Positions 24,625-32,770 of a DNA stretch of 32,793 nt are shown here, piece by piece (the first letter of the stretch is position 1; each line of letters starts with the position of its first letter). The notes below the pieces were generated by a model. It ran no database searches and was not told the DNA's origin. It saw nothing but the letters and a program-made list of their open reading frames with translations. This DNA comes from Lentzea kentuckyensis (GTDB lineage Bacteria; Actinomycetota; Actinomycetes; Mycobacteriales; Pseudonocardiaceae), in the NCBI RefSeq assembly GCF_002150765.1, contig NZ_MUYM01000112.1, positions 1 to 32,793 of the forward strand, given 5' to 3'. Made by a program: the position numbers and the translations under genes.

Positions 24625-26223
24625 ATGTCATCACCGCACGCCCTCAGCGGTCGGCGCGGCCAGGTGGCTGCGGCCGCGCTGGTGGCCGCCACACTGCTCA
24701 ACGCGGCCATGTTCGGCGGTACGAACGCCACTGCCTCGTCACACCGCGAGGCTCCGCTCATCGCGGGCGATCCGGCCGTGGACAACACGGACCTCTACGC
24801 GTTCGTCAGTCCTGACCACAAGGACACCGTGACGCTGGTCGGCAACTGGTCCGGGTTCCAGGAACCCAACGGCGGCCCCAACTTCTTCCCGTGGGCCAAG
24901 GACGCGCAGTACGACTTCAACGTCGACAACGACGGCGACGCCAAGGCCGACGTCACCCTGCGGTTCACGTTCCGCGACGACGACCGGCGCAAGAACAACA
25001 CGTTCCTGTACGCCAACGGGGTCGTGGACTCGCTCGACGACGAGAACCTGTTGTTCCGCCAGCGCTACGACCTCGAGGCTCTCTACCAGAACGGCCAGAA
25101 GGTCAAGCTCGTGAACAACGCGCCGGTCGCGCCGTCGCCCAACGGGCCGGCGTCGATGCCGGACTTCAAGAAGCTGCGTGACCAGGCGATCACGCAGATC
25201 GCCGGTGGCGGCAAGGTCTACGTCGGCCCGTCCGACGACGCGTTCTTCGCCGACCTGCGGGTGTTCGACCTGCTCTACGGCGGCAACCTGAGCGAGGTCG
25301 GTCAGGACACGCTGCGCGGGTACAACGTCAACACCATCGCGATCCAGCTGCCCAAGCACGCGCTGGCGTTGAAGAACGACGTGCACCGCAACCCGAACAT
25401 CGGCGTCTGGAGCACCACGCAGCGCCGCAGCCTGAAGCTCTCGCCGGGCAAGGCGGAGGCGCAGGGCGACTTCGTGCAGGTCTCCCGCCTGGGCAACCCG
25501 CTGGTGAACGAGGTCGTGGCCCCCGCGGGCCTCAAGGACGCGTTCAACGGCCTGCGCCCCGACCAGGACGCCGGCGTGAAGGAGCTCGTCGACCGGGTGG
25601 TCAACCCGGAGCTGCCGAAGCTGATCGAGGCCATCTACAAGATCCCGGCGCCGAAGGGTCAGCGCGACGACCTGGCCGAGATCTTCCTGACCGGCATCAC
25701 GAAGAAGCTCGGCGGGCAGATCAACGCGGACCTGAACTCGCAGGTCAACAACGCCGACGTGGATCAGCGGCGGTTCCGCCCGAGCGAGATGCTGCGGCTG
25801 AACATGATGATCGACCCGAACGCCAACCCGAACCGTCTCGGCCTGCTCGCCGGTGACACGCAGGGCTTCCCGAACGGCCGTCGCCTGACCGACGACGTGG
25901 TGGACATCGCCGTCCAGGCGATGGAGGGTGCGGCGGCGTCCGGCAAGCTCGTCGACGCGCTGGCCACGGGTGACAAGGTCGACGCGAACGACCAGCCGTT
26001 CGAGGCGAACTTCCCGTACGTCGGCCTGCCGCGCAACGGCACGGCCGTCAACTCCTCCGGCACGACCGCGAACGTCGCGGTCAACCCGGTCGGCAAGATC
26101 GGCAACCTGGACCCGATGGCGATGACCACGGCGGTGGGCTCGGCGTTCGTGTTCGGTGCGGGCTTCTTCCTGTGGCGCAAGCGTCAGCAGGCGATCCGCA
26201 AGTACGGGTCGCACTCGAAGTGA
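24625..26223 (+). CDS. DUF4331 exported, C-terminally anchored protein
   Basis: This 532-residue protein has an N-terminal signal sequence (RRGQVAAAALVAATLLNAAMFGG) that leads into the family signature ASSHREAPLIAGDPAVDNTDLYAFVSPD. The body has the repeated polar/aromatic strands of DUF4331 (FRDDDRRKNNTFLY, PNIGVWSTTQRR, DDVVDIAVQAMEG). A C-terminal hydrophobic helix (SAFVFGAGFFLW) with a basic tail RKRQQAIRK anchors it to the membrane. ATG 24625 was chosen because it directly precedes the signal sequence. DUF4331 has no firm biochemical function. A 4-nt overlap with the TPR gene and then a NicO transporter suggests a role in surface metal handling (inference). Confidence 0.88.
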   Translation: MSSPHALSGRRGQVAAAALVAATLLNAAMFGGTNATASSHREAPLIAGDPAVDNTDLYAFVSPDHKDTVTLVGNWSGFQEPNGGPNFFPWAKDAQYDFNVDNDGDAKADVTLRFTFRDDDRRKNNTFLYANGVVDSLDDENLLFRQRYDLEALYQNGQKVKLVNNAPVAPSPNGPASMPDFKKLRDQAITQIAGGGKVYVGPSDDAFFADLRVFDLLYGGNLSEVGQDTLRGYNVNTIAIQLPKHALALKNDVHRNPNIGVWSTTQRRSLKLSPGKAEAQGDFVQVSRLGNPLVNEVVAPAGLKDAFNGLRPDQDAGVKELVDRVVNPELPKLIEAIYKIPAPKGQRDDLAEIFLTGITKKLGGQINADLNSQVNNADVDQRRFRPSEMLRLNMMIDPNANPNRLGLLAGDTQGFPNGRRLTDDVVDIAVQAMEGAAASGKLVDALATGDKVDANDQPFEANFPYVGLPRNGTAVNSSGTTANVAVNPVGKIGNLDPMAMTTAVGSAFVFGAGFFLWRKRQQAIRKYGSHSK

Positions 26224-27512
26224 AGTACCAACAACGGCAGGCCGTCGCGGTGGTTCTCCTGGTCACCGCGGCGCTTGCCTACCTCGCCGCCTCCGGTCCT
26301 GCCGACAGCAGGGCCGGGGGCGAGCCTCCTGTTCCGGCTGTGGCGCAGCAGAACCAGATGCATCGCGTGGTGCACCAGCTGCAGCAGCGACTGCACTCAG
26401 TGCCCCAGGACAAGTCTTCCTGGGCTCAGCTGGGTGCGTCCTATGTGGAACTGGCGCGCGTCACGGCCGACCCGACGTACTACGCGAAGGCCGAGGGCGC
26501 ACTGAAGAACGCGGGCGACACGGGCCTTGCCGCCATCGGCATGGGCACGCTGGCCAACGCCCGCCACGACTTCCACACCGCCCGCGACTGGGCGGTGAAG
26601 GCGATCGCCGCACTGCCTGCCTCCGCGGAGGCGTACGGCGTGCTGGCCGACGCGTTGACGCAGCTGGGCGACGACGCGGGCGCGCAGGACGCGGTGCAGA
26701 AGATGCTGGATCTCAAGCCCAACACGGCGTCGTTCGCCCGCGCTTCCTTCCACTTCGAACTCCACGGCGACGTCGACGGCGCCCGTGACGCGATGCAGCG
26801 TGCGCTGACCGCTGCCGCGACGCCCGAGGAGATCGCGTTCTGCCGTTATCGACTCGGTGAACTCGCGTTCGACCACAACAGGCTCGACGAGGCCGCGCAG
26901 CACTACGAGCAGGGACTTGCGGCAAGAGGAGACGACATGACTCTCACTCAAGGCATGGCCAAGGTCGCTGCGGCCAGGGGCGACTCCCCGGCCGCGCTGG
27001 AGGACTACCGCAGGCTGGTGGCCCGCGCTCCTCTCCCCCAGTACCTGCAGGAGTACGCGGAGCTGCTGGAGGCGAACGGCAGGCAGGACGAGGCCGCCCG
27101 GCAGTACGACGTGCTGTCCGAGCAGCAGCGGCTGATGGAGTCGCAGGGCGCGTCCGACGACCTGGCGGCGGCGCTGATGGCCGCGGACCGCGGTGACGGC
27201 ATGCAGGCCCTGCGCCGCGCGGAGGCCGAGTGGGGCCGCCGGCAGAGCGTGTTCGTGGCCGACGCGATGGCCTGGGCGCTGCACATGAACGGCCGTGACG
27301 CCGAGGCGCTGGAGTACTCGGACAAGGCCAACGCGCTGGGCTGGCAGAACGCCACGTTCTCCTACCACCGCGGCATGATCCTCGCGGCCCTGGGCCGGAT
27401 CGCGGAGGCGCAGGAAGCGCTGGTGCAGGCGCTGCGGCTGAACGCGAACTTCTCGCCGCTGCAGTCGCTGAAGGCCGGCCGCAAGCTCGCCGAACTGCGA
27501 GGCGGCCGGTGA
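26220..27512 (+). CDS. Membrane-anchored TPR protein of the DUF4331-NicO operon
   Basis: 430 residues from GTG 26220, whose GTGA overlaps the DUF4331 stop. A single N-terminal membrane helix or uncleaved signal (AVAVVLLVTAALAYLAASG, residues 7-25) is followed by an outside, Ala-rich TPR array running to the end (for example WAQLGASYVELARV, ALEDYRRLVARAP, FSYHRGMILAALGRIAEAQEAL). There is no catalytic motif. It probably scaffolds surface proteins. Its stop overlaps the next start by 4 nt, so DUF4331, TPR and transporter form one translational unit. Confidence 0.88.
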   Translation: MKYQQRQAVAVVLLVTAALAYLAASGPADSRAGGEPPVPAVAQQNQMHRVVHQLQQRLHSVPQDKSSWAQLGASYVELARVTADPTYYAKAEGALKNAGDTGLAAIGMGTLANARHDFHTARDWAVKAIAALPASAEAYGVLADALTQLGDDAGAQDAVQKMLDLKPNTASFARASFHFELHGDVDGARDAMQRALTAAATPEEIAFCRYRLGELAFDHNRLDEAAQHYEQGLAARGDDMTLTQGMAKVAAARGDSPAALEDYRRLVARAPLPQYLQEYAELLEANGRQDEAARQYDVLSEQQRLMESQGASDDLAAALMAADRGDGMQALRRAEAEWGRRQSVFVADAMAWALHMNGRDAEALEYSDKANALGWQNATFSYHRGMILAALGRIAEAQEALVQALRLNANFSPLQSLKAGRKLAELRGGR

Positions 27513-28912
27513 GCCTGTCCAGCTGGGTCGTGCGGCCCGTCCTGGTCGTAGCCCTCCTGCTGGCGGGCATCTTCTTCATCAACGGCGAGGCGTCCGCCCA
27601 CCCGCTGGGCAACTTCAGCGTCAACCACTACCACGGGCTGCACCTGCACCCCGACCGGATCGATCTGAGATCCGTGGTCGACGTGGCGGAGATCCCGACG
27701 CTGCAGGAGAACCTGAAGGCGCGGGACGCGAGACAATGGTGTGACGAGGTCTCCCGGACGGACCGGTCCACGGTCGACGGCCGGGAGATCTCGTGGTCGC
27801 TCTCCAGCGCCACCAAGGATCATCCGGTCGGCCAGGCCGACCTCAGCACCACCCGGCTGGTCTGCGAGTTCACCGCGAAGGTGGACCTCGGCAGGCCGGC
27901 CAAGTTCGATTTCCGGGACGAGTCGAACGTCGACCGGGTCGGCTGGCGGGAGATCACCGCCGCCGGCAGCGGGATCAGGCTGACCGAGTCGCGGGTGCCG
28001 ACCGAGAGCATCAGCGACGAGCTGCGGACGTACCCGGAGGATCTGCTCAGCAACCCGATGGACGTCCGTTCGGTCAGTTTCAACGCCGAACCGGGCAGCG
28101 GATCGGAGCCGAAGAAGGCTTCCGGGTCCCCCATCCAGTCGTTGAGCGTCACGGCGTCCGCCCTGAACGACATCCTGGGCAGCGACGAGCTCACGCCGTG
28201 GCTCGGGTTCCTGGCCGTCCTGCTGTCGCTGCTGCTCGGGGCGTCGCACGCGGCGTTGCCCGGTCACGGCAAGACGCTCATCGCCGCCTATCTGGCCGGT
28301 CGTCAGGGCCGGCCGCGGGACGCGTTCGTCGTCGGTGCCTCGGTGACGGCCACGCACACCGGTGGTGTGCTGGTCCTCGGCCTGGTCATCAGTGCCTCCA
28401 GCGCGCTGGCCGGCGAGCAGGTGCTGCGCTGGCTCGGCCTGGTCAGCGGTCTGCTGATCGCGGTGATCGGCGTGATGCTGCTGCGGTCCGCCCTGTCCAC
28501 GACCCGTGAGCCCGCGCTGGCCGGCGTCGGTCATGGGCACGGCCACGGACATGGGCACGGTCATGGCCACGGACACGGTCATGGGCATGGCCACGGGCAC
28601 GGCTACAGCCGCGCGAGCCTGATCGGCATGGGCGCGGCCAACGGCCTGGTGCCGTCGCCGTCCGCGCTCGTCGTCCTGCTGGGGGCCATGGCGCTGGGCC
28701 GGACGTGGTTCGGCGTCCTGCTGGTCGTCGGTTACGGCGTCGGCATGGCCGCCACGCTCACCGCGGTCGGACTGCTGCTCGTGAAGGCGCGGGAACGCGT
28801 CGAGAAATTCCTGGACGGTCGTGCAACTCGCGCGCTCTCGCATTACGCACCCGTCGGCACAGCCGCGATGGTGATCGTGGTGGGAGCCTGGCTCACATTG
28901 CAGGCCGTCTGA
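27509..28912 (+). CDS. NicO/RcnA-type nickel-cobalt transporter with long exported N-domain and His-Gly loop
   Basis: This 467-residue protein has a signal-like helix (VLVVALLLAGIFFI) ending at EASAHPLGNFSVNHYHGL. The ~200-residue extracytoplasmic domain after it recurs with this transporter type in other genomes. The membrane part carries the NicO-family motifs GASHAALPGHGKTL and VTATHTGGVLVLG, which coordinate Ni2+ or Co2+. Between helices is a loop of a dozen alternating His-Gly residues (about 28532-28606), likely a metal buffer. Direction of transport, efflux (RcnA-like) or uptake, cannot be decided from sequence. GTG 27509 overlaps the TPR stop. The transcript ends at a strong hairpin 22 nt downstream. 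Confidence 0.85.
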   Translation: MSLSSWVVRPVLVVALLLAGIFFINGEASAHPLGNFSVNHYHGLHLHPDRIDLRSVVDVAEIPTLQENLKARDARQWCDEVSRTDRSTVDGREISWSLSSATKDHPVGQADLSTTRLVCEFTAKVDLGRPAKFDFRDESNVDRVGWREITAAGSGIRLTESRVPTESISDELRTYPEDLLSNPMDVRSVSFNAEPGSGSEPKKASGSPIQSLSVTASALNDILGSDELTPWLGFLAVLLSLLLGASHAALPGHGKTLIAAYLAGRQGRPRDAFVVGASVTATHTGGVLVLGLVISASSALAGEQVLRWLGLVSGLLIAVIGVMLLRSALSTTREPALAGVGHGHGHGHGHGHGHGHGHGHGHGHGYSRASLIGMGAANGLVPSPSALVVLLGAMALGRTWFGVLLVVGYGVGMAATLTAVGLLLVKARERVEKFLDGRATRALSHYAPVGTAAMVIVVGAWLTLQAV

Positions 28913-28933
28913 TGTTCTGAATTACATCCATGT

Positions 28934-28976
28934 AAGCAGGGGGCCCGGATTCCACTGGAATCCGGGCCCCCTGCTT
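28934..28976. terminator. Perfect bidirectional terminator hairpin
   Basis: AAGCAGGGGGCCCGGATTCC opens a 21-nt arm at 28934-28954 that pairs perfectly with 28956-28976 around a single central base. It lies between the convergent transporter (ends 28912) and anti-sigma gene (ends 29006). Bordering AA/TT and TGT give only short T-runs, but the stem is the strongest in the window. Confidence 0.9.
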
Positions 28977-29005
28977 GTGTCGTTACTGTCGTTGTGCCCC
29001 TACTT

Positions 29006-29779
29006 CTACTTCTGCAGGTTCGCCGCCACGAATGTCTTGCCCTCGGCGTTCTCGACCAGGACGGCCTTCACCTTGTCCGGCGAGACGCTCACGATGCCCG
29101 ACCTCTTGGCACCCTCGACCTTGGCCTTCTCGGACGAGGTCCAGGTGTCGACCTCGGACTTCGTGCCGTCCACCCCGACCACGATCAGCTTGCACTTCTG
29201 CGCGGCCGGCAGGCCGGTGATCTCGGCCTTGACCAGGTAGCGGTCCTGCGATGACTGCGTCATCTCCGCCACCATCCTGATCCCGCCGGTCGTCGCCTCA
29301 CCCGTGTACGGCGCGGCCGTGGTGCTCGAACCAGGTGACTGGTTCTGCATGAGCACCGCGGCGCCCCCGAACGCGACCACCGCGGCTACTGCCGCGGCGG
29401 CGAGGTACCCCGGCCAGCGCCGGGACTTGGCGTGCTGCGGTTCGGGAAGTGCTTCCTCCACCGCACTCGGACTGGCTCTAGGACGAGGCTCCGCGACCCG
29501 CGGCTGCGGGACGACGGACTCGTTCCGGATCTGCCGCAGCGTGCGCTGCAGCACCAGATCCGAGGGCTTGGGCAGGTCGGCTTCGAGCTCGAGCTCGTGC
29601 AGGAATGCTTCCCGAGGGATCTCGTCGAGCACCATGCGGATCCGATGGAAGTCGGCGACCTGCGCACGGCAGGACGGACAGCCCCTCAGGTGCTGCTCCA
29701 CGCCAAGACTCTCGTGCGCGTCCAGAACGCCGAGCGCGTAGCAGCCAAGGGTGACCGCGTCGTGCGCGCCAGCTGTCAT
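29006..29779 (-). CDS. Zinc-binding anti-sigma factor, membrane-spanning (RskA/RsgI-like organisation)
   Basis: This 257-residue protein has an N-terminal anti-sigma zinc domain with His30, Cys34 and Cys37 in EQHLRGCPSCRAQ. A linker rich in Pro and charge follows, then one membrane helix (about 124-143, YLAAAAVAAVVAFGGAAVLM) and an outside C-terminal beta-rich domain of the anti-sigma-K type (GLPAAQKCKLIVVGVDG). The cytoplasmic part would hold an ECF sigma factor and release it on an external signal. No sigma factor gene adjoins it, upstream or downstream, which is unusual. ATG 29779 has GGAGG upstream. The ~205 bp beyond its start, up to the TetR stop, holds no gene that I can see. Confidence 0.85.
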   Translation of the reverse strand: MTAGAHDAVTLGCYALGVLDAHESLGVEQHLRGCPSCRAQVADFHRIRMVLDEIPREAFLHELELEADLPKPSDLVLQRTLRQIRNESVVPQPRVAEPRPRASPSAVEEALPEPQHAKSRRWPGYLAAAAVAAVVAFGGAAVLMQNQSPGSSTTAAPYTGEATTGGIRMVAEMTQSSQDRYLVKAEITGLPAAQKCKLIVVGVDGTKSEVDTWTSSEKAKVEGAKRSGIVSVSPDKVKAVLVENAEGKTFVAANLQK

Positions 29780-29985
29780 ACGACCTCCTCGTCGTCCCGA
29801 TTCGACCCCCGCGGCGAAACGGTGTCACAAGGAAAACGCGCAGATCGGAGTGTTTGGTTCAGCCCGCGAACGAGTTCATTCTGATTGCGCATAACAATGG
29901 CATTACGTAACCGTGCAACTACTGTTCAGAGCCTGTCTGAGCAGCGCTTTTCACTCGATCGGACGACTCAAGGTGTCTCGAATGG

Positions 29986-30735
29986 CTACAGGCACGTCTC
30001 TCGACGAACCTGCGGTCGCTCTTCGGCTTCGATGAACACCGCCAGCCCGTCCAGGACCCGCGCGAGACCGAACTCGAACTCGTCCAGCGGCCGTTCGAAG
30101 CCGCCCGAGTTCCAGATGTGGGTCATCATCGGCAGCCGGTCGGGGGTGAAGTGCTCCCAGAGCGCCTCCCGGCCGTTCCACCAGTCCTCCTCGGACACGC
30201 CGGTCTCCCGTTCGCCCTGCACGCGGTCCGCCATCGTCCGGCCGACCCCGTCGACGAAGTGGGCGACCGCCGTGACCACGGCGACGATCTCCTCGGACGC
30301 GAGGCCCAGCTCGGAGACGACGGCGTAGGCCGCGTCCTGACGGGTCATGGCGTGCGGGCCCGGCATCCGCCGTGACGTCGTGAGCTGCAGCATCCACGGG
30401 TGCGCGCGGTACATCGCCCACATCTGCCGCGCGAAGAACTCCAGCCCCTCCCGCCACGGCCCCGCGGGGGTGCGCTCGGTCTCGCCCCACACCGCGTCGA
30501 CCATCAGGTCCAGCAGCTCGGACTTGCCGGGCACGTGCCGGTACAGCGACATCGCCGTGTTGCCCAGCGTCTCGGCGACCCGGCGCATGGTGAGCGCGTC
30601 GATCCCGTCGGCGTCGGCCACCTTGATGGCCGCCTCGACGACCCGCGACTGGCTCAGCGCGGCCTTCGGACCCCGCGTCGCCTCGGCCGGTGGCTCCCAC
30701 AGCAGACGGATGCTCCGGTCCCGGTCGCTCTTCAC
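29986..30735 (-). CDS. TetR/AcrR-family repressor of the ABC exporter
   Basis: 249 residues from GTG 30735 (GAGGGGG upstream); the in-frame extension to 30807 would run through the operator and is rejected. The HTH lies in SRVVEAAIKVADADGIDALTMRRVAETLGNTAMSLYRHVPGKSELL. The C-terminal ligand domain (WREGLEFFARQMWAMYRAHPWML, GLARVLDGLAVFIEAEE) matches the TetR_C type usually next to drug exporters. Transcribed divergently from the DrrAB-like genes across a 102-bp region with repeated GTGTAC/GTACAC half-sites. It most likely represses the exporter and itself until a ligand binds. Confidence 0.9.
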   Translation of the reverse strand: MKSDRDRSIRLLWEPPAEATRGPKAALSQSRVVEAAIKVADADGIDALTMRRVAETLGNTAMSLYRHVPGKSELLDLMVDAVWGETERTPAGPWREGLEFFARQMWAMYRAHPWMLQLTTSRRMPGPHAMTRQDAAYAVVSELGLASEEIVAVVTAVAHFVDGVGRTMADRVQGERETGVSEEDWWNGREALWEHFTPDRLPMMTHIWNSGGFERPLDEFEFGLARVLDGLAVFIEAEERPQVRRETCL

Positions 30736-30781
30736 CCAGCCCCCTCTGTTCACACCTCGCTTGCGAGTGAATCCTAGAACC

Positions 30782-30811
30782 GTGTACAACGTACACCTGG
30801 TGTACAACGTA
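30782..30811. promoter_or_regulatory. TetR operator: alternating GTGTAC/GTACAC half-sites
   Basis: GTGTAC (30782), GTACAC (30791) and GTGTAC (30800) follow one another with an exact 9-bp period, giving two overlapping palindromes (30782-30796 and 30791-30805) and an 18-bp direct repeat GTGTACAACGTA. A possible promoter for the exporter is TTGCGA (30761-30766), an 18-bp spacer and TACAAC (30785-30790). That places the -10 inside the operator, as expected for repression. Confidence 0.75.
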
Positions 30812-30837
30812 AGCAGTTAAGCCACGGGGGTGAAGTC

Positions 30838-31779
30838 GTGGGACACGCGGTGCTCGCGGAAGGCCTGCGGAAGAGTTTCAGCGAGAAGGCGGCGCTGGAC
30901 GGGTTCGACCTGGCCGTACCGGCCGGAACGGTGTGCGGGCTGCTCGGGCCGAACGGCGCCGGCAAGACGACGGCGGTGCGGATCCTGGCCACGTTGCTGC
31001 GCCTGGACGGCGGCCGCGCCGAGGTGGCGGGCTTCGACGTGGCACGGGAGGCGCCCCAGGTACGGCGCCAGGTGGCGTTGAACGGCCAGCAGTCGACGGT
31101 GGACGACGTGCTGACCGGCAGGGAGAACCTGGTGATGTGGGGGCGGCTCTACCACCTCTCCCAGCGCCAGGCCTCGCTCCGCGCCGATGAGCTGCTGGAG
31201 CAGTTCGGCCTCACCGACGCCGCCGACAAGCGGGCCAAGCAGTACTCGGGCGGCATGCGGCGGCGCCTGGACCTGGCGTCGAGCTTCATCCAGCGGCCGT
31301 CGGTGCTGTTCCTGGACGAACCGACCACCGGCCTCGACCCGCGCAACCGCGGTGAGGTGTGGCGGGAGGTGAAGCGGGTTGTCACGGAGGGCACGACGGT
31401 GCTGCTGACCACGCAGTACCTGGACGAGGCCGACCAGCTCGCGGACCAGATCGTCGTGCTGGACACCGGCCGGGTGGCCGCGCAGGGCACGCCGGACCAG
31501 CTCAAGTCCAAGCTCGGCGGCGACCGGATCGAGGTCGTGGTCCGCACCGCCGAGGAACTGCCGGTCGTGCGGGACGTGCTCGGGCCGGACGCCGAGGTGG
31601 ACGCCGACGGGTTCCGGGTGAGCGCCGCGGTGATCGATCGCGTGGCAGCGCTGACGCGGGTGACGTCGGCACTGGCCGCGCGGGGCGTGGAGGCGGAGGA
31701 CATCGCGCTGCGCAGGCCGACGCTCGACGAGGTCTTCCTGGCCATCACCGGACACAAGGCCTCGGAGGTGCCGGCATGA
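30838..31779 (+). CDS. DrrA-like ABC transporter ATP-binding protein
   Basis: 313 residues from GTG 30838 with GGGGGTG upstream. Walker A GPNGAGKTT (37-45), signature YSGGMRRRLDLA, Walker B SVLFLDEPTTGLDP and H-loop region LLTTQYLDEADQL are all intact. The C-terminal ~80 residues form the DrrA-type accessory domain ending in RRPTLDEVFLAITG. It energises export of drugs or hydrophobic metabolites through the membrane partner encoded next, with which it overlaps by 4 nt (ATGA). Probably repressed by the divergent TetR protein. The substrate cannot be deduced. Confidence 0.93.
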   Translation: MGHAVLAEGLRKSFSEKAALDGFDLAVPAGTVCGLLGPNGAGKTTAVRILATLLRLDGGRAEVAGFDVAREAPQVRRQVALNGQQSTVDDVLTGRENLVMWGRLYHLSQRQASLRADELLEQFGLTDAADKRAKQYSGGMRRRLDLASSFIQRPSVLFLDEPTTGLDPRNRGEVWREVKRVVTEGTTVLLTTQYLDEADQLADQIVVLDTGRVAAQGTPDQLKSKLGGDRIEVVVRTAEELPVVRDVLGPDAEVDADGFRVSAAVIDRVAALTRVTSALAARGVEAEDIALRRPTLDEVFLAITGHKASEVPA

Positions 31780-32555
31780 GGTATGCGGTGGTCGACTCGT
31801 GGGTCGTGGCGAAGCGCGACCTGATCCACTGGCTGCGCGAGCCCGTCAGGGTGTTCGCGAACCTCGCCTACCCGATCATCTCGGTGCTGATCTTCGGGCT
31901 GGTCTTCGGCAGCGCGATGAACGTGTTCGGCGGCGGTGCCTACATCGAGTTCCTGCTGCCCGGCATGTTCGGCCAGACCATCGCGTTCGGCGTCGGCACC
32001 ACGCTGATGATGGTGTCGATGGACGCCGACCGGGGCGTGACGGACCGGTTCCGCGCCTCGCCGATGTCGCAGACCGGGGTGGTGGCCGGGCGCAGCATCG
32101 CCGACCTGGTGAACTCCTCGCTGGAGTTGCTGGTGCTGGCGCTGTGCGGGCTGGTGATCGGCTGGTCGTTCCACGACGGGCTGCTCAACGCGCTGGTCGC
32201 GTTCGCGCTGTTCCTCTGGCTGCGGTTCGCGCTGGTCTGGGTCGGCATCTACCTGGGCCTGCTGGTCAAACCCGAGGCCGCGCAGGCGTCGTGGATGTTC
32301 CTGTTCCCGCTGACGATGTTCGCGAACACGTTCGTCTCACCGGAGCTGATGCCGGGCTGGCTGCGGGTGGTGGCCGAGTGGAACCCGCTGTCGTCCACGG
32401 TGGCGGCGGCGCGGGAGCTGTTCGGCAATCCCGGTGTCGGCGGCGACTCGTGGGCGGCGCAGCACTCGCTGCTACTGGCGGTGCTGTGGCCCGCGGTGTT
32501 CGTGGCGGTCTTCTGGCCGCTGTCGGTGCTGAAGTACCGCAACCTCAGCCGCTAA
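31776..32555 (+). CDS. DrrB-like ABC-2 type transporter permease
   Basis: This 259-residue protein has a cytoplasmic start (VVAKRDLIHWLREPVRVF) and six predicted membrane helices. It contains the ABC-2 loop PGMFGQTIAFGVGTTLMMVSMDADRGVTDRFRASPMS and the late signature FPLTMFANTFVSPELMPGWLR...WNPLSSTVAAAREL (given here as family landmarks, positions ~65-210). ATG 31776 lies in ATGA shared with the ATPase stop. With two ATPase subunits it would form a dimeric exporter. No terminator hairpin was found right after the stop. Confidence 0.92.
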   Translation: MRYAVVDSWVVAKRDLIHWLREPVRVFANLAYPIISVLIFGLVFGSAMNVFGGGAYIEFLLPGMFGQTIAFGVGTTLMMVSMDADRGVTDRFRASPMSQTGVVAGRSIADLVNSSLELLVLALCGLVIGWSFHDGLLNALVAFALFLWLRFALVWVGIYLGLLVKPEAAQASWMFLFPLTMFANTFVSPELMPGWLRVVAEWNPLSSTVAAARELFGNPGVGGDSWAAQHSLLLAVLWPAVFVAVFWPLSVLKYRNLSR

Positions 32556-32613
32556 GCAGGCTGCCAGAAGTTGTGTCCGTTACTCGCCTGACGGACGCCC
32601 GTTCGGCTTGATG

Positions 32614-32770
32614 GCGTCTGCAAGTACCGCCAACTCAACATCAACAGGCACTTTTCTACTACCAACAGGGCGGTTCTGGACGGAGGACACGGCAACGGTT
32701 CGTCGGGTGACGAACCGGTTGGGTGTAGTTGAGGGCGATTCGATCAAGAGTTGGTGGTACTTGCAGACGC
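32614..32770. repeat. 157-bp element with 23-bp terminal inverted repeats
   Basis: GCGTCTGCAAGTACCGCCAA begins the left arm (32614-32636); the right arm (32748-32770) is its reverse complement at 22 of 23 positions. TTGATG and its complement CATCAA lie outside the two arms with a 6-nt offset. The interior contains a 9-bp stem-loop (CGGTTCGTC/GACGAACCG, 32696-32717) and no ORF of note. It looks like a small non-autonomous mobile element or the end of an insertion sequence that continues beyond the window. Confidence 0.65.

Noticed and set aside
28532..28606. Short tandem repeat suggestive of a CRISPR or microsatellite
   Set aside because: It is the His-Gly codon run inside the transporter loop; codons vary (CAT/CAC, GGN) and the frame is kept.
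32696..32717. GGTTCGTC stem-loop as a tRNA T-arm
   Set aside because: No acceptor, D or anticodon arms can be built around it and the loop is 4 nt.
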